From: Acidimicrobiales bacterium
GTDB taxonomy: Bacteria > Actinomycetota > Acidimicrobiia > Acidimicrobiales > Poriferisodalaceae
Direction of reading: 5' to 3'
Length of the DNA: 64,000 nucleotides
NCBI GenBank assembly: GCA_009843525.1
Contig: VYDH01000038.1
Coordinates: 1 to 64,000 of the forward strand
This document shows, one piece after another, positions 8,005 through 16,106 of the stretch. Each line of letters begins with the position of its first letter. The stretch's first letter is position 1. The position numbers were made by a program, and so were the translations under genes. Under the pieces are notes generated by a model. It saw only the letters and a program-made list of their open reading frames with translations. It searched no databases and was not told where the DNA came from.

Positions 8005-8802
8005 ATGACCCGTCCTACCGAGCACGGCGGCGGCGAGGCCGGCCCCCCGATCGCAGGAGACCCCTCGTCGTTTCCGACCGACGCCGAGCTGTCGCGCACG
8101 CTGGTGGCGGCCGCCAAGATCGCCAGCCTCTCGACACTGACGGCCGAGGGATACCCCTACGGCAGCGTGGTGTCCTACGCCGCGGACGACGCCGGCAATC
8201 CCGTCGTGCTCATCTCGGAGATGGCCGAGCACACGGTGAACGCTCGGGGCGACGAGCGTGCGAGCATGCTGATCGTCGACAGCGCCGGCGACGGCGACCC
8301 GCTGGGCAGGGCCCGGCTGACGCTGGTGGGCCGTCTGGGGGTGCTCGACGACCCCGGCGAGCTACGCGACCGCTACCTCGAAGCTCACCCGTACGCGGCC
8401 TACTACGCGGACTTCACCGACTTCTCGTTCTGGCGCCTGGATGTGGAGCAGTGCCGCTACGTGGGCGGCTTCGGCCACATGAGCTGGGTGGCGGCCGACG
8501 GCTACTGCGGCTCGGGCGTGGACCCGCTGTGGCAGGCTGCCGCAGGCATCATCGAGCACATGAACGACGACCACGCCGACGCCAACCTGATGTATGCACA
8601 GGTGCAGGCTGGGCTCGTCGACGCGACCGAGGCGACCATGGTGGGGATCGATCGGTACGGGCTCACACTGCGTGCCGCCACCCCGGCCGGACCCCGGATG
8701 GCACGGGTCCCGTTTCCTGCTCCGCTTTCGGACTCTGACGCCGCTCAAGCGGCCGTGATCGATCTGCTCAAGGTGGCCCGCGCTCAGCAGCAGCAGTCCT
8801 GA
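8005..8802 (+). CDS. PPOX-fold flavin/heme protein with C-terminal DUF2470 (HugZ-like)
   Basis: 265 aa from ATG 8005. Residues ~25-160 form a pyridoxamine-phosphate-oxidase-like split barrel (KIASLSTLTAEGYPYGSVVSYAADD, RARLTLVGRLGVL, FSFWRLDVEQCRYVGGFG). Residues ~175-260 are a DUF2470 module (IIEHMNDDHADANLMYA, VGIDRYGLTLRA). This two-part layout is that of HugZ-type heme-degrading or heme-binding proteins and chloroplast relatives. I infer a heme/tetrapyrrole role, but no heme-uptake gene is nearby. The long upstream open frame to 7504 lies antisense to the F420 gene and is not coding. Confidence 0.82.
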   Translation: MTRPTEHGGGEAGPPIAGDPSSFPTDAELSRTLVAAAKIASLSTLTAEGYPYGSVVSYAADDAGNPVVLISEMAEHTVNARGDERASMLIVDSAGDGDPLGRARLTLVGRLGVLDDPGELRDRYLEAHPYAAYYADFTDFSFWRLDVEQCRYVGGFGHMSWVAADGYCGSGVDPLWQAAAGIIEHMNDDHADANLMYAQVQAGLVDATEATMVGIDRYGLTLRAATPAGPRMARVPFPAPLSDSDAAQAAVIDLLKVARAQQQQS

Positions 8803-8876
8803 TCGATCACACAGCCGGCAGCTCGGGCTGCGACGTGGACTCGAACGACGCGCAAAGCCCCCAGAAGTGCGCGCAG

Positions 8877-8882
8877 TACTGT
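8877..8882 (+). promoter_or_regulatory. candidate -10 element
   Basis: TACTGT, 7 nt before GTG 8890. Confidence 0.4.
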
Positions 8883-8889
8883 TGGCCGC

Positions 8890-9714
8890 GTGACGTCACA
8901 GCCCGATACGGCCACTGTGGCCGAACTCAAAGAACTCCTGGCCGATCCGGCGTGCCGCATCGATCTCCACGACTTCGTCAGCGACGAGACGCTGCGAACC
9001 ATCGATGCCCTACGCAGCGCCGACTGCGAGGGCTATGACGAGTGCCTGCGGGCCTACGAGCACGCGTCGGCTGATCTGATCGGGCTGCTCGTCACCGGCG
9101 CGTACTTCTCCAACTGCGCTGATCACGACAAGGCCTGGGCACACGCCGTGCGCCTGCTGGCAAACCGGATCCCGTACACGAGTTCTGACGGCGGGCCCGA
9201 CATCAATCTGCAGCACCACGTGACGCTGCTGGCGATCTACGCCGTGGCCTTCGGCGGCGCTGCTGCAGATCGGATCGATCCGCTCGCGAGGATCATCGGG
9301 ACCGTGCGGGCCGAGGAGGACGGCAGGGTCGGGCGAGTCACCTACCTGGTCAACTGCGACCGCCTGAAGAAGCCCGACGAAGCGCCGATCCAAGCCTCGC
9401 TGCGGCTGTGGATGACGCTGCGCTCGATGACCGACGAGTTCATCCCCAGGACCACCGAGGACACGCTGTTCGATGCCATGCTCGATGAGATCGAGTACTT
9501 GCTCGGTGTGACGCACGGCCGGGACACCGCAGAGGGCACCGGACCCGTCGGCTACGGGGCGATCCAAGTGCTGGCGACACGAGTGGCGCCTGATCGTCTC
9601 GTACGGCGCAATCTGGACCTGCTGATCGCTCACGAGGCCTTCCAGAGCGCCGACGAGTTCTACATCTGCCGGGAGCGGTACAACAAGGCCTACGCCGCAG
9701 AAGCCCGCGTCTGA
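8890..9714 (+). CDS. conserved-looking hypothetical protein
   Basis: 274 aa from GTG 8890. Soluble and mostly helical, with Asp/Glu-rich segments (HDFVSDETLRTIDALRSADCEGYDECLRAYEHAS) and no signal peptide or membrane helix. I recognise no domain. It lies 13 bp upstream of the alpha/beta hydrolase gene on the same strand, so the two probably share an mRNA. Codon use is like its neighbours. Confidence 0.7.
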   Translation: MTSQPDTATVAELKELLADPACRIDLHDFVSDETLRTIDALRSADCEGYDECLRAYEHASADLIGLLVTGAYFSNCADHDKAWAHAVRLLANRIPYTSSDGGPDINLQHHVTLLAIYAVAFGGAAADRIDPLARIIGTVRAEEDGRVGRVTYLVNCDRLKKPDEAPIQASLRLWMTLRSMTDEFIPRTTEDTLFDAMLDEIEYLLGVTHGRDTAEGTGPVGYGAIQVLATRVAPDRLVRRNLDLLIAHEAFQSADEFYICRERYNKAYAAEARV

Positions 9715-9727
9715 GCCGCTCGACGTC

Positions 9728-10621
9728 ATGCCGATGATCCAAGGAGACGGAGTCGAGCTGTATGCGGAGGAAGCCGGCGCTGGGCATCCCATCGTGTGGC
9801 TGCACGAGTTCGCCGCCGACTGCCGCACGTGGGAGGGCCAGATCCGGCGGTTCAGCCGCAGCCATAGATGCATCGCGTACAACGCCCGGGGCTATCCGCC
9901 GTCGGAGGTGCCCCAGGACGACGCGGCGTACACCTTCGAGCGCGAGCGGGAGGACTTGCGGGCCGTCCTCGACAGCCTTGGCATCGAGCGTGCACACATC
10001 GTGGGTCTCAGCATGGGTGCCTACACGGGCCTGATGTTCGCGCTGCGATATCGGGAGCGGGTCACGTCGCTGCTGTTCGCCAGCGGCGGGTCGGGCGCGT
10101 TCGGCGACACCCGTCAGGCGTTCCTGGCCGAGGTGCGCGCTGCGGCCGAGACGATGATGAACGAGGGGATGGAGGTGGCCGCCGAGCGGCTCGCGGTGGG
10201 TGCCACCCGGGTCCAGCTCCAGAACAAGGACCCGAGGGGCTGGGAGGAATTCAAGCAGTACCTGTCGGAGCATTCGGCCGTCGGCTCGGGGCTGACCATG
10301 CGCAACTTCCAGGCGGGGCGCCCATCGCTGTACGACTTCGAGGCCGAGCTGCGCGAGCTGGACGTTCCGGTGCTGCTGGCCGTCGGCGACGAGGACGACC
10401 CGGTCATCGAGACGAATGTCTTTCTCAAGCGGGTGCTGCCGAGGGCCGGCCTGTGGATCGCACCGCGTACCGGCCACGGCATCAACCTGGAGGAGCCTGC
10501 CGCGTTCAACCAGATGGCGGCGGAATTCTTCAGCGCAGTCGAAGCCGGTCAGTGGACCCGCCGTGACCCACGCGCCGATCCCGCCCACTCCTACCTCGGC
10601 GTTGCCGGCCCCGGGAGCTGA
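9728..10621 (+). CDS. alpha/beta hydrolase
   Basis: 297 aa, cytoplasmic. The catalytic set is visible: nucleophile Ser95 in the elbow GLSMGA, Asp in LLAVGDEDDPV and His in TGHGINLEEPAAFN. The oxyanion region is VWLHEFAADCRTW. The substrate cannot be deduced; esters, lactones or haloalkanes are all handled by this superfamily. ATG 9728 or 9734 are both possible starts. It probably forms an operon with the hypothetical gene just upstream. Confidence 0.83.
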   Translation: MPMIQGDGVELYAEEAGAGHPIVWLHEFAADCRTWEGQIRRFSRSHRCIAYNARGYPPSEVPQDDAAYTFEREREDLRAVLDSLGIERAHIVGLSMGAYTGLMFALRYRERVTSLLFASGGSGAFGDTRQAFLAEVRAAAETMMNEGMEVAAERLAVGATRVQLQNKDPRGWEEFKQYLSEHSAVGSGLTMRNFQAGRPSLYDFEAELRELDVPVLLAVGDEDDPVIETNVFLKRVLPRAGLWIAPRTGHGINLEEPAAFNQMAAEFFSAVEAGQWTRRDPRADPAHSYLGVAGPGS

Positions 10622-10645
10622 TCCGTCGAAGCTGGTGATTGGCCG

Positions 10646-10753
10646 ATGAACGAGCAGAGCCGCTGGCGGCAAGCGGCAGAGTGGACGCTGCTGATAGTGA
10701 CCGTAGCCGTGAGCTGCTGGCTGTTTGTGGGCGACGTAGTCGGGGCGTGGTGA
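10646..10753 (+). CDS. possible 35-aa single-pass membrane peptide
   Basis: An ATG at 10646 opens a 35-codon frame: a charged Trp-containing N-terminus, then LLIVTVAVSCWLFVGDVVG, which could span the membrane. There is no clear ribosome site. It sits in the 225-bp gap between the hydrolase and the Fe-S protein gene. The only support is its composition, so treat it as tentative. The rest of the gap holds nothing else I can identify. Confidence 0.25.
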   Translation: MNEQSRWRQAAEWTLLIVTVAVSCWLFVGDVVGAW

Positions 10754-10846
10754 TGGGCCGCGCGATGGGCAGGATGCGGCAAAGGCCATCTGCACCAGCG
10801 ACAGGAGGCGGCATCGGGAGGGGTCGAGCGCGCAGGGAGCGGGCCG

Positions 10847-11896
10847 GTGACTTCTGAACGAGAGAGCCCGCCAGCCAGGCCGCAGCGGCTGCGGCGGATG
10901 GAGCGTCGGACGCCGGTCTGGGAGGCCCCGGACGAGATCGTCGAGTTGATGGGCGACGTGTCGGGCAACGAGCTGAACGGTTGGGGCTCATCTGAGGTTC
11001 GGCAGCCGACGCTGGTCATGTGGGCTCATCCCGCCACAATCGCCCACGGCCCGGTCCAGGAGCGCATGACCGAGGAGTTCATGGCTCATCCTCAACTCCG
11101 CACGGTGCTGCGAACCGATGACCGCCACGAGCCTGCGCCGGTCGATCCGCACAGGATCGATCGCACGCCGGCGGAACGGCTAGCGGACATCACCGAGTTT
11201 GCGACGAGCGAGCAGGGCCACAGCGTCGAACTGGTGGCGGTCGTGGCCGCCCGACGCGAGTGGTTTTTCGAGGGCCGCGAGTCTGACCTTCCCTGGGCAA
11301 TCCTGCTGGCCGTCGCGATGGACCACGGCGAGTTGGCGACCGCGCCCGAGTACACCTCGGCCATGGAGGTCCACCGTCAATACAACCGGGGAACCGCTGC
11401 GGCGAGGGCGCTGGCCGACTGGATCCGCAGCCGAGGATTCGAAGCGGTCGGCCATGGCGGCCCCGGCGCGGGACCCATGCAGATGGTCCCCGCAGCGATC
11501 GCCGCCGGGCTCGGGGAGCTCGGCAAGCACGGCTCGATCATCAACAGCGAACTCGGGTCTTCGTTCCGGCTGGCGCTGGTGCTGACAGATGCGCCGCTCG
11601 TTGCGACGCCTCCGGACACCTTCGGTGTCGACGAATTCTGCAGCGGCTGTCGTGTCTGCACCGATGCTTGCCCCCCCGACGCCATCGCCCCCGACAAGCG
11701 CCTTGTGCGAGGCACGGAGAAATGGGCGGTCGATTTCGACCGATGCCTGCCGTACTTTGCCGTCAGCTACGGGTGCGGCATCTGCATCGCTGTGTGCCCG
11801 TGGTCGATACCCGGTGCCGCCCCGCGGCTCGCCGACAACATGCGCCGCAAGCTCGCAAGAAACCAAGCGGACGAGTCTCCAACGCAGACCAACTGA
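10847..11896 (+). CDS. reductive dehalogenase-like 4Fe-4S protein
   Basis: 349 aa from GTG 10847. The C-terminal third has two cluster motifs: CSGCRVCTDACP (CX2CX2CX3CP), and a Cys in DRCLPYF followed by CGICIAVCP. Upstream, GELGKHGSIINSELGSSFRLALVLTDAPL matches the corrinoid-binding core shared by reductive dehalogenases and epoxyqueuosine reductase. There is no twin-arginine signal and no membrane-anchor partner, so it should be cytoplasmic, unlike respiratory RdhA. It lacks the N-terminal QueG features I would expect, so I prefer the dehalogenase-like label. Substrate unknown. Confidence 0.75.
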   Translation: MTSERESPPARPQRLRRMERRTPVWEAPDEIVELMGDVSGNELNGWGSSEVRQPTLVMWAHPATIAHGPVQERMTEEFMAHPQLRTVLRTDDRHEPAPVDPHRIDRTPAERLADITEFATSEQGHSVELVAVVAARREWFFEGRESDLPWAILLAVAMDHGELATAPEYTSAMEVHRQYNRGTAAARALADWIRSRGFEAVGHGGPGAGPMQMVPAAIAAGLGELGKHGSIINSELGSSFRLALVLTDAPLVATPPDTFGVDEFCSGCRVCTDACPPDAIAPDKRLVRGTEKWAVDFDRCLPYFAVSYGCGICIAVCPWSIPGAAPRLADNMRRKLARNQADESPTQTN

Positions 11897-11930
11897 TTTC
11901 AGGGGCTCGTCGCATCGCCCCAACGGCCTC

Positions 11931-11977
11931 CCCGCGTCCTTCAACGTTTCGGTGAGTCTTCTCCGAGCGCAGTCGCT
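11931..11977. repeat. 47-bp copy of a tmRNA segment
   Basis: Identical to 12828-12874 inside tmRNA, in the same orientation. It covers the tmRNA segment up to the 5' arm of the T-stem and lacks the last 20 nt of the gene. It sits directly upstream of the SDR gene at 12015, like the scar of an integration or duplication at the tmRNA locus. Confidence 0.85.
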
Positions 11978-12002
11978 CCCCCGGGTCTCGCTCGATTCCA
12001 GC

Positions 12003-12008
12003 TAGAAA
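12003..12008 (+). promoter_or_regulatory. candidate -10 element
   Basis: TAGAAA, 6 nt before ATG 12015, just after the tmRNA-derived repeat. Confidence 0.35.
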
Positions 12009-12014
12009 ACTCGG

Positions 12015-12797
12015 ATGGGCAAGATCGTCATCACCGGATCAGCCGGCGGGATCGGCCAAGCGACCAGGGAGCGGCTTGTGCGCGACGGCCACGAGGTGAT
12101 CGGGGTGGATCTCCGGGACGCCGAGGTCATCGCCGATCTGTCCACGGCCGAGGGCCGCGGCGCGATGATCGATGCGATCGCCGCCGCCAGTGGCGGGCGG
12201 ATCGACGGCCTCGTGGCGGGCGCAGGGATCTCCGGACCCGACCCGGCGGAGGTCGTGTCGATCAACTACTTCGGTGCAGTGGCCACCATCGCGGGGCTGA
12301 GACCGCTGCTCGCCAACGGCGCTGATCCTTCAGCAATCGCCGTCAGCTCCAACTCCAGCACCGCCATGCCCGATCTGCCCGAGGATCTGGTGGATGCCTG
12401 CTTGGGAGACGACGAAGCCGAGGCTCGTGCGCTGGCGGGTACTGAACCCATCGTGGCCTATGCCGCCAGCAAGCTCGCTTTGGCTCGATGGGTTCGCCGC
12501 ACTGCGGTCAGCCCGGATTGGGCCGGTTCCCGAATCCGCCTGAACGCAGTGGCGCCGGGGCTCATCGACACGCCCATGACGGCAGACATGATCGAAGTCG
12601 TCCTGTCGCTCGGCGACATCTACCCCATCCCGCAGGAACGGGCGGGACGCCCCGAAGACGTGGCGAACCTGCTGGCGTTCCTGCTGTCGCCCGAAGCGGG
12701 CTTCTTCTGCGGATCGGTGGTGTTCATGGACGGCGGCAGCGACGCCGCCCTGAACGCCGACGCCTGGCCCGCCCGCATCGCGTCCTCGTCGCGCTGA
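12015..12797 (+). CDS. short-chain dehydrogenase/reductase (3-alpha-HSD/coniferyl-type)
   Basis: 260 aa. Nucleotide site TGSAGGIGQ at the N-terminus and catalytic YAASK near residue 156; C-terminal signature NAVAPGLIDTPM and GSVVFMDGGSDA. The pattern, with no NNAG but VAGAGISG, fits the short NAD-dependent group around 3-alpha-hydroxysteroid and coniferyl-alcohol dehydrogenases. The gene is boxed between a tmRNA-derived 47-bp repeat and the 3' end of tmRNA, so it may have arrived as a small insertion. Codon use does not stand out by eye. Confidence 0.85.
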   Translation: MGKIVITGSAGGIGQATRERLVRDGHEVIGVDLRDAEVIADLSTAEGRGAMIDAIAAASGGRIDGLVAGAGISGPDPAEVVSINYFGAVATIAGLRPLLANGADPSAIAVSSNSSTAMPDLPEDLVDACLGDDEAEARALAGTEPIVAYAASKLALARWVRRTAVSPDWAGSRIRLNAVAPGLIDTPMTADMIEVVLSLGDIYPIPQERAGRPEDVANLLAFLLSPEAGFFCGSVVFMDGGSDAALNADAWPARIASSSR

Positions 12798-12807
12798 CCA
12801 GCCCGCG

Positions 12808-13168
12808 TGGAGGTGGCGGGAATCGAACCCGCGTCCTTCAACGTTTCGGTGAGTCTTCTCCGAGCGCAGTCGCTGGGGGATTGTCGGGCGATGGCGGGCA
12901 GCGACACCCTGCCAGTCGCCGTAGCCGTCTGTGCGTGTCCCCGCCGCCCCGTCGGCACGGGCGGCGGGCGAGCCCTGCAGATGATGGCACCGATGCCCGC
13001 AGGACGGGGGCTACCGGGCCGAACTCACAACCTGAGATCAGGCTGCGAGCACCAGATCGTCTTGATCGACGTTGGCGTTTGTATTTGTTTCCGGCTCTTT
13101 TTCGTGGATCCGGAGACCACGGCTCGCTTCTCTCACTTCAACCGTCAAAGTCGAAACCGATCACCCCC
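12808..13168 (-). ncRNA. ssrA: tmRNA (ssrA)
   Basis: 361 nt, read leftwards. The 5' arm GGGGGUG pairs with 3' CACCUCC including a G3-U wobble, the alanine identity element; T-stem GCGGG/CCCGC encloses UUCGAUU; the 5' end continues GAUCGGUUUCGAC as in other tmRNAs. CCA is not encoded (the gene reads CGC after the discriminator A). The tag frame at 13038-13076 reads ANVDQDDLVLAA then UGA, ending in the expected LAA degron. It rescues stalled ribosomes and marks the product for proteolysis. The 115 bp upstream to 13283 must hold its promoter, but I see no clear one. Confidence 0.93.
12828..12874. repeat. tmRNA segment duplicated upstream
   Basis: Second, functional copy of the 47-bp direct repeat at 11931-11977; here it is part of the mature tmRNA just 5' of the T-loop. 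Confidence 0.85.
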
Positions 13169-13271
13169 AAGGTGGTTGGCGGAACCCACCCTGTGTGGCC
13201 TCCGTCGGCTGGTTACCACCCTAGCGATGGGTTGTGACGGGCCGAACGCAGCGTCATGACGGTCTGATGGC

Positions 13272-13277
13272 GAGAAT
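13272..13277 (+). promoter_or_regulatory. candidate -10 element
   Basis: GAGAAT, 6 nt before GTG 13284. Confidence 0.45.
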
Positions 13278-13283
13278 GCTGGG

Positions 13284-14204
13284 GTGAGCGATCCGCAGCC
13301 GCCGGCTGCGCTGTGGGGTGACGAGCGCTACGGCGGTGCGTGCGTCGTTCTCGCCGACGATGCGCCGTTGGGGAAGGCTGGCGGCGGTGAAGCACCAGGT
13401 GGCGGCCTGCCGAGTCCATCGCTGCCAGAGGGGTTGGCGGCAGCGGCGTTGGCGGTGACGCATGAACGGCTGCGGCGGGGCCGGTGGGTGAGTCGGGTTC
13501 GGGTGACCGACGACCGCACGGCGCGAGAAGCGGTGGCGCATCTGCGTGCCGATGGTCACGCCGCCGTACTGGGGCCGACCGACGAGACGCACGCCGTGGG
13601 TTGGCAAAACCGCAACCGTGCGGTGCAGGTCGGCGAGAAGCTGGCCGTCTGCTTCCCGTGGGCAGACGCCGACGCTCCGATGGTGGTCGAGATCGACCCC
13701 GGCGAGGCGTTCGGAGCGGGAACCCACCCGTCCACCCGACTCTTGGCCAGCTGGATTGCTGAGCACATCTCCGGCGGCGAGCGAGTGCTTGACGTGGGGT
13801 GCGGCAGTGGGGTGCTGGCGCTGGTGGCGGCTCGGCTGGGCGCTGCCGAAGCGCTAGGCATCGACATCGAGCCGGCAGCAGTGTCGGCGGCCGAGGCCAA
13901 TGCCCGCCGCAATGGCCTCGCCGCAGCGGCCAGCTGCGGCGGGGCACCTGTCGGCGAGGCCGAACTCGGCACATTCGATGTGGTCTTCGCCAACATCACC
14001 GCCGGTGTCCTGGTGCCGCTGGCCGGCGACATTGCCGAGCGAGTCGCTCCCGGTGGCCGGCTCGCCATCAGCGGCATATCCGCCGGGCAGACCTCGTCGG
14101 TCGCCGCCGCCTACCGCCGTCACGGCATCGAGCTGGCTGCTCCCGTTCGCCTCGACGACTGGGTTTCGCTGTCGGGGCGAAATGCTTCGAGCAATCTGAG
14201 CTGA
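13284..14204 (+). CDS. prmA: ribosomal protein L11 methyltransferase-like
   Basis: 306 aa. The C-terminal catalytic half is typical of PrmA: EIDPGEAFGAGTHPSTRLL, SAM loop VLDVGCGSGVLAL, then FDVVFANITAGVLVPL. The N-terminal half is less conserved and contains a Gly/Pro-rich insert near residues 32-48. PrmA trimethylates L11 on SAM; a close small-molecule methyltransferase cannot be excluded because the N-terminal substrate domain is divergent. Confidence 0.8.
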   Translation: MSDPQPPAALWGDERYGGACVVLADDAPLGKAGGGEAPGGGLPSPSLPEGLAAAALAVTHERLRRGRWVSRVRVTDDRTAREAVAHLRADGHAAVLGPTDETHAVGWQNRNRAVQVGEKLAVCFPWADADAPMVVEIDPGEAFGAGTHPSTRLLASWIAEHISGGERVLDVGCGSGVLALVAARLGAAEALGIDIEPAAVSAAEANARRNGLAAAASCGGAPVGEAELGTFDVVFANITAGVLVPLAGDIAERVAPGGRLAISGISAGQTSSVAAAYRRHGIELAAPVRLDDWVSLSGRNASSNLS

Positions 14205-14209
14205 CGCGC

Positions 14210-14974
14210 TTACGAGCTGGTGGCGGGGTAGTTGGCCCAGGCGGTGACGCCTTGGTAGCCGCCGTCGACGGTGATGGTCTGACCGGTGACGTAGCGGGCT
14301 TCGTCGCTGGCGAGGAAGGCGACCACGTCGGCGATCTCTTCGGGAACGCCCCAGCGGCCCAAGGCGATGTGGCGCTCGAGGCCGTCGGCGAGACCGGGTA
14401 TCTCGCGGCCTGCAGCCCACATCTCGGTGATGATCAGACCGGGCGCCACGGCGTTGACCCGGATGCCGAATCGGCCGTAAGTGGCTGCCTGCGAGCGGGT
14501 GAGCGAATCCAGAGCGGCCTTGGTCGCCCCGTAGGTGGGCAGTTCGCTCACACCGACTGAGCCGGCGATCGACGACATGTGGATCACCGAGCCGTGCCCG
14601 CGCTCGCCCATCTGGCGGGCCAGCGCCCGGGTGGTCTCCAGCGGCGCCAAGTAGTTGAGCTGCAGCACTGCCTGGTCGCCGCCGGGTTCGCGCAGCTCAC
14701 CTCGGCCTGCGTTGTTGACCAAGATGTCGACCCCGCCGAGTGCGTCAACCGCGGCGGCGGCCAGATCGGCCCCGGCACCGGCTTCGGCGAGGTCGCTTTG
14801 GATCACCACTGGGTCGTGCGGCAGCTCGGACGCGATCCGATCCAGATCGTCGGTGGTCCTCGCCGCCAGTGCCACCCGCGCACCGTGCCGTGCCAGTGCC
14901 CGGGCGCAGTGCTCGCCGATGCCGCGGCTTGCTCCCGTCACCAACGCCGTCCGTCCGCTCAACCTCTCCGTCAT
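14210..14974 (-). CDS. short-chain dehydrogenase/reductase
   Basis: 254 aa from ATG 14974 (GGAAGG about 9 bp upstream); ATG 15001 in the same frame is possible. TGASRGIGE cofactor loop, NNAGRGE, catalytic Ser in MSSIAGS, YGATK, and NAVAPGLIITEM. The classical glucose-1-dehydrogenase/FabG-like pattern; substrate not predictable. It is convergent with prmA (5 bp apart) and divergent from the ABC ATPase gene. Confidence 0.87.
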   Translation of the reverse strand: MTERLSGRTALVTGASRGIGEHCARALARHGARVALAARTTDDLDRIASELPHDPVVIQSDLAEAGAGADLAAAAVDALGGVDILVNNAGRGELREPGGDQAVLQLNYLAPLETTRALARQMGERGHGSVIHMSSIAGSVGVSELPTYGATKAALDSLTRSQAATYGRFGIRVNAVAPGLIITEMWAAGREIPGLADGLERHIALGRWGVPEEIADVVAFLASDEARYVTGQTITVDGGYQGVTAWANYPATSS

Positions 14975-15046
14975 TCCCCAGGCCTTCCCTTCGCGAATCA
15001 TCAGTTTGCGTCAAGAAACCTGTTCAGGCAGGCGTCGGGGAATGCG

Positions 15047-15052
15047 TAGCGT
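15047..15052 (+). promoter_or_regulatory. candidate -10 element
   Basis: TAGCGT, 7 nt before ATG 15060; supports that start over ATG 15042. Confidence 0.45.
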
Positions 15053-15059
15053 CTTGCAC

Positions 15060-16106
15060 ATGGCAGACGGTCGAGGCGGCGGGACGCTGCGGATCACGGG
15101 TGCTCACGTCCATTTCGACGGCTTCAGGGCGCTGGACGGGGTGGATCTCGCCGTCGGCGACGGTGAGATGGTGGTGCTGCTCGGACCGTCGGGCTGCGGC
15201 AAGACGACGCTGCTGCGGGCCGCCTCGGGGCTGCAGCCGCTCAACGCCGGCCAGATTGAGCTCGACGGGCGCGACCTGACCGGCCAACGCCCCGACCAGC
15301 GCGGCATCGGCTTGATGTTCCAGGACGAAGTGCTGTTCCCGCACTTCGATGTCGAGGGCAACGTGGCGTTCGGGCTGCGCATGGCCAGAGTGCCCTTCGC
15401 AGAACGGCGCCGGCGAGTGGTTGAAGTGCTTGAGCTGGTCGGGTTGTCGGGCTTCCAGAGCCGCGACGTGGCCACGCTGTCGGGCGGCGAGGCGCAGCGC
15501 GTCTCGCTGGCACGGGCGCTCGCCCCCGAACCCAGAGTGCTGCTGCTGGACGAGCCGTTCGGCTCGCTGGACCGGCTGCTGCGCGAGCGGCTCATCAACG
15601 AGCTGCGCCCCGTGCTCGACCAAGTCGGCGTCACCGCCGTTCACGTCACGCACGACCATCACGAGGCATTTGCGCTGGCCGACCGGATCGCGGTGATGGC
15701 GTCGGGCCGCATATTGCGGATCGGCACGCCCGAAGAGGTATGGACCGATCCTCGAACCGCCCAGGTGGCCCGATTCTTGGGTCACACCAACGTGTTCGAT
15801 TCCGAGGTGCCGCCGGAGCTGGCCAGCGCAACCGGTCGCTCAGACAGCTTTGTGCTGCGCGCCGACCGCATCGAGGTGGTGGTTGATGACGGCGCCGGCG
15901 CGGACTTCACAGGCGCCGCGATGGCGCAGCTGCCGGCCACGGTGGCCCGGCGTCGCTTCCGCGGCGACCGTTACGAGCTGCGGCTGGAAGCGGACATCGG
16001 CGGGGTCGCCACCACGTTGGACGCCATCACTCCGCACGGCCCGGCCGTGGGCGCCGACGTGAAGCTGCTCATCGGCCCAAGCGCCGTGCTCGCCCTCGAC
16101 GACTAG
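15060..16106 (+). CDS. ABC transporter ATP-binding protein, thiamine/iron/spermidine type
   Basis: 348 aa. Walker A GPSGCGKTT, Q-loop FQDEVLFPH, signature LSGGEAQRVSLARAL, Walker B VLLLDEPFGSLD and switch His in THDHHEAFAL. The C-terminal ~110 residues form a TOBE-like regulatory domain (FVLRADRIEVV, VARRRFRGDRYELRL). This layout belongs to importers of thiamine, iron, molybdate or polyamines. No permease or binding protein is adjacent, so its partners must lie elsewhere. Its TAG and the PhyH gene's TAG share the palindrome CTAG at 16103-16106. Confidence 0.88.
   Translation: MADGRGGGTLRITGAHVHFDGFRALDGVDLAVGDGEMVVLLGPSGCGKTTLLRAASGLQPLNAGQIELDGRDLTGQRPDQRGIGLMFQDEVLFPHFDVEGNVAFGLRMARVPFAERRRRVVEVLELVGLSGFQSRDVATLSGGEAQRVSLARALAPEPRVLLLDEPFGSLDRLLRERLINELRPVLDQVGVTAVHVTHDHHEAFALADRIAVMASGRILRIGTPEEVWTDPRTAQVARFLGHTNVFDSEVPPELASATGRSDSFVLRADRIEVVVDDGAGADFTGAAMAQLPATVARRRFRGDRYELRLEADIGGVATTLDAITPHGPAVGADVKLLIGPSAVLALDD

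Noticed and set aside
10753..10857. 34-codon ORF starting in the TGATG after the possible 35-aa peptide
   Set aside because: Arg/Gly-rich with no recognisable feature, overlapping the Fe-S protein start out of frame.
11897..13283. Intact integrative element at tmRNA
   Set aside because: No integrase, excisionase or phage gene lies between or beside the repeats; at most a remnant.
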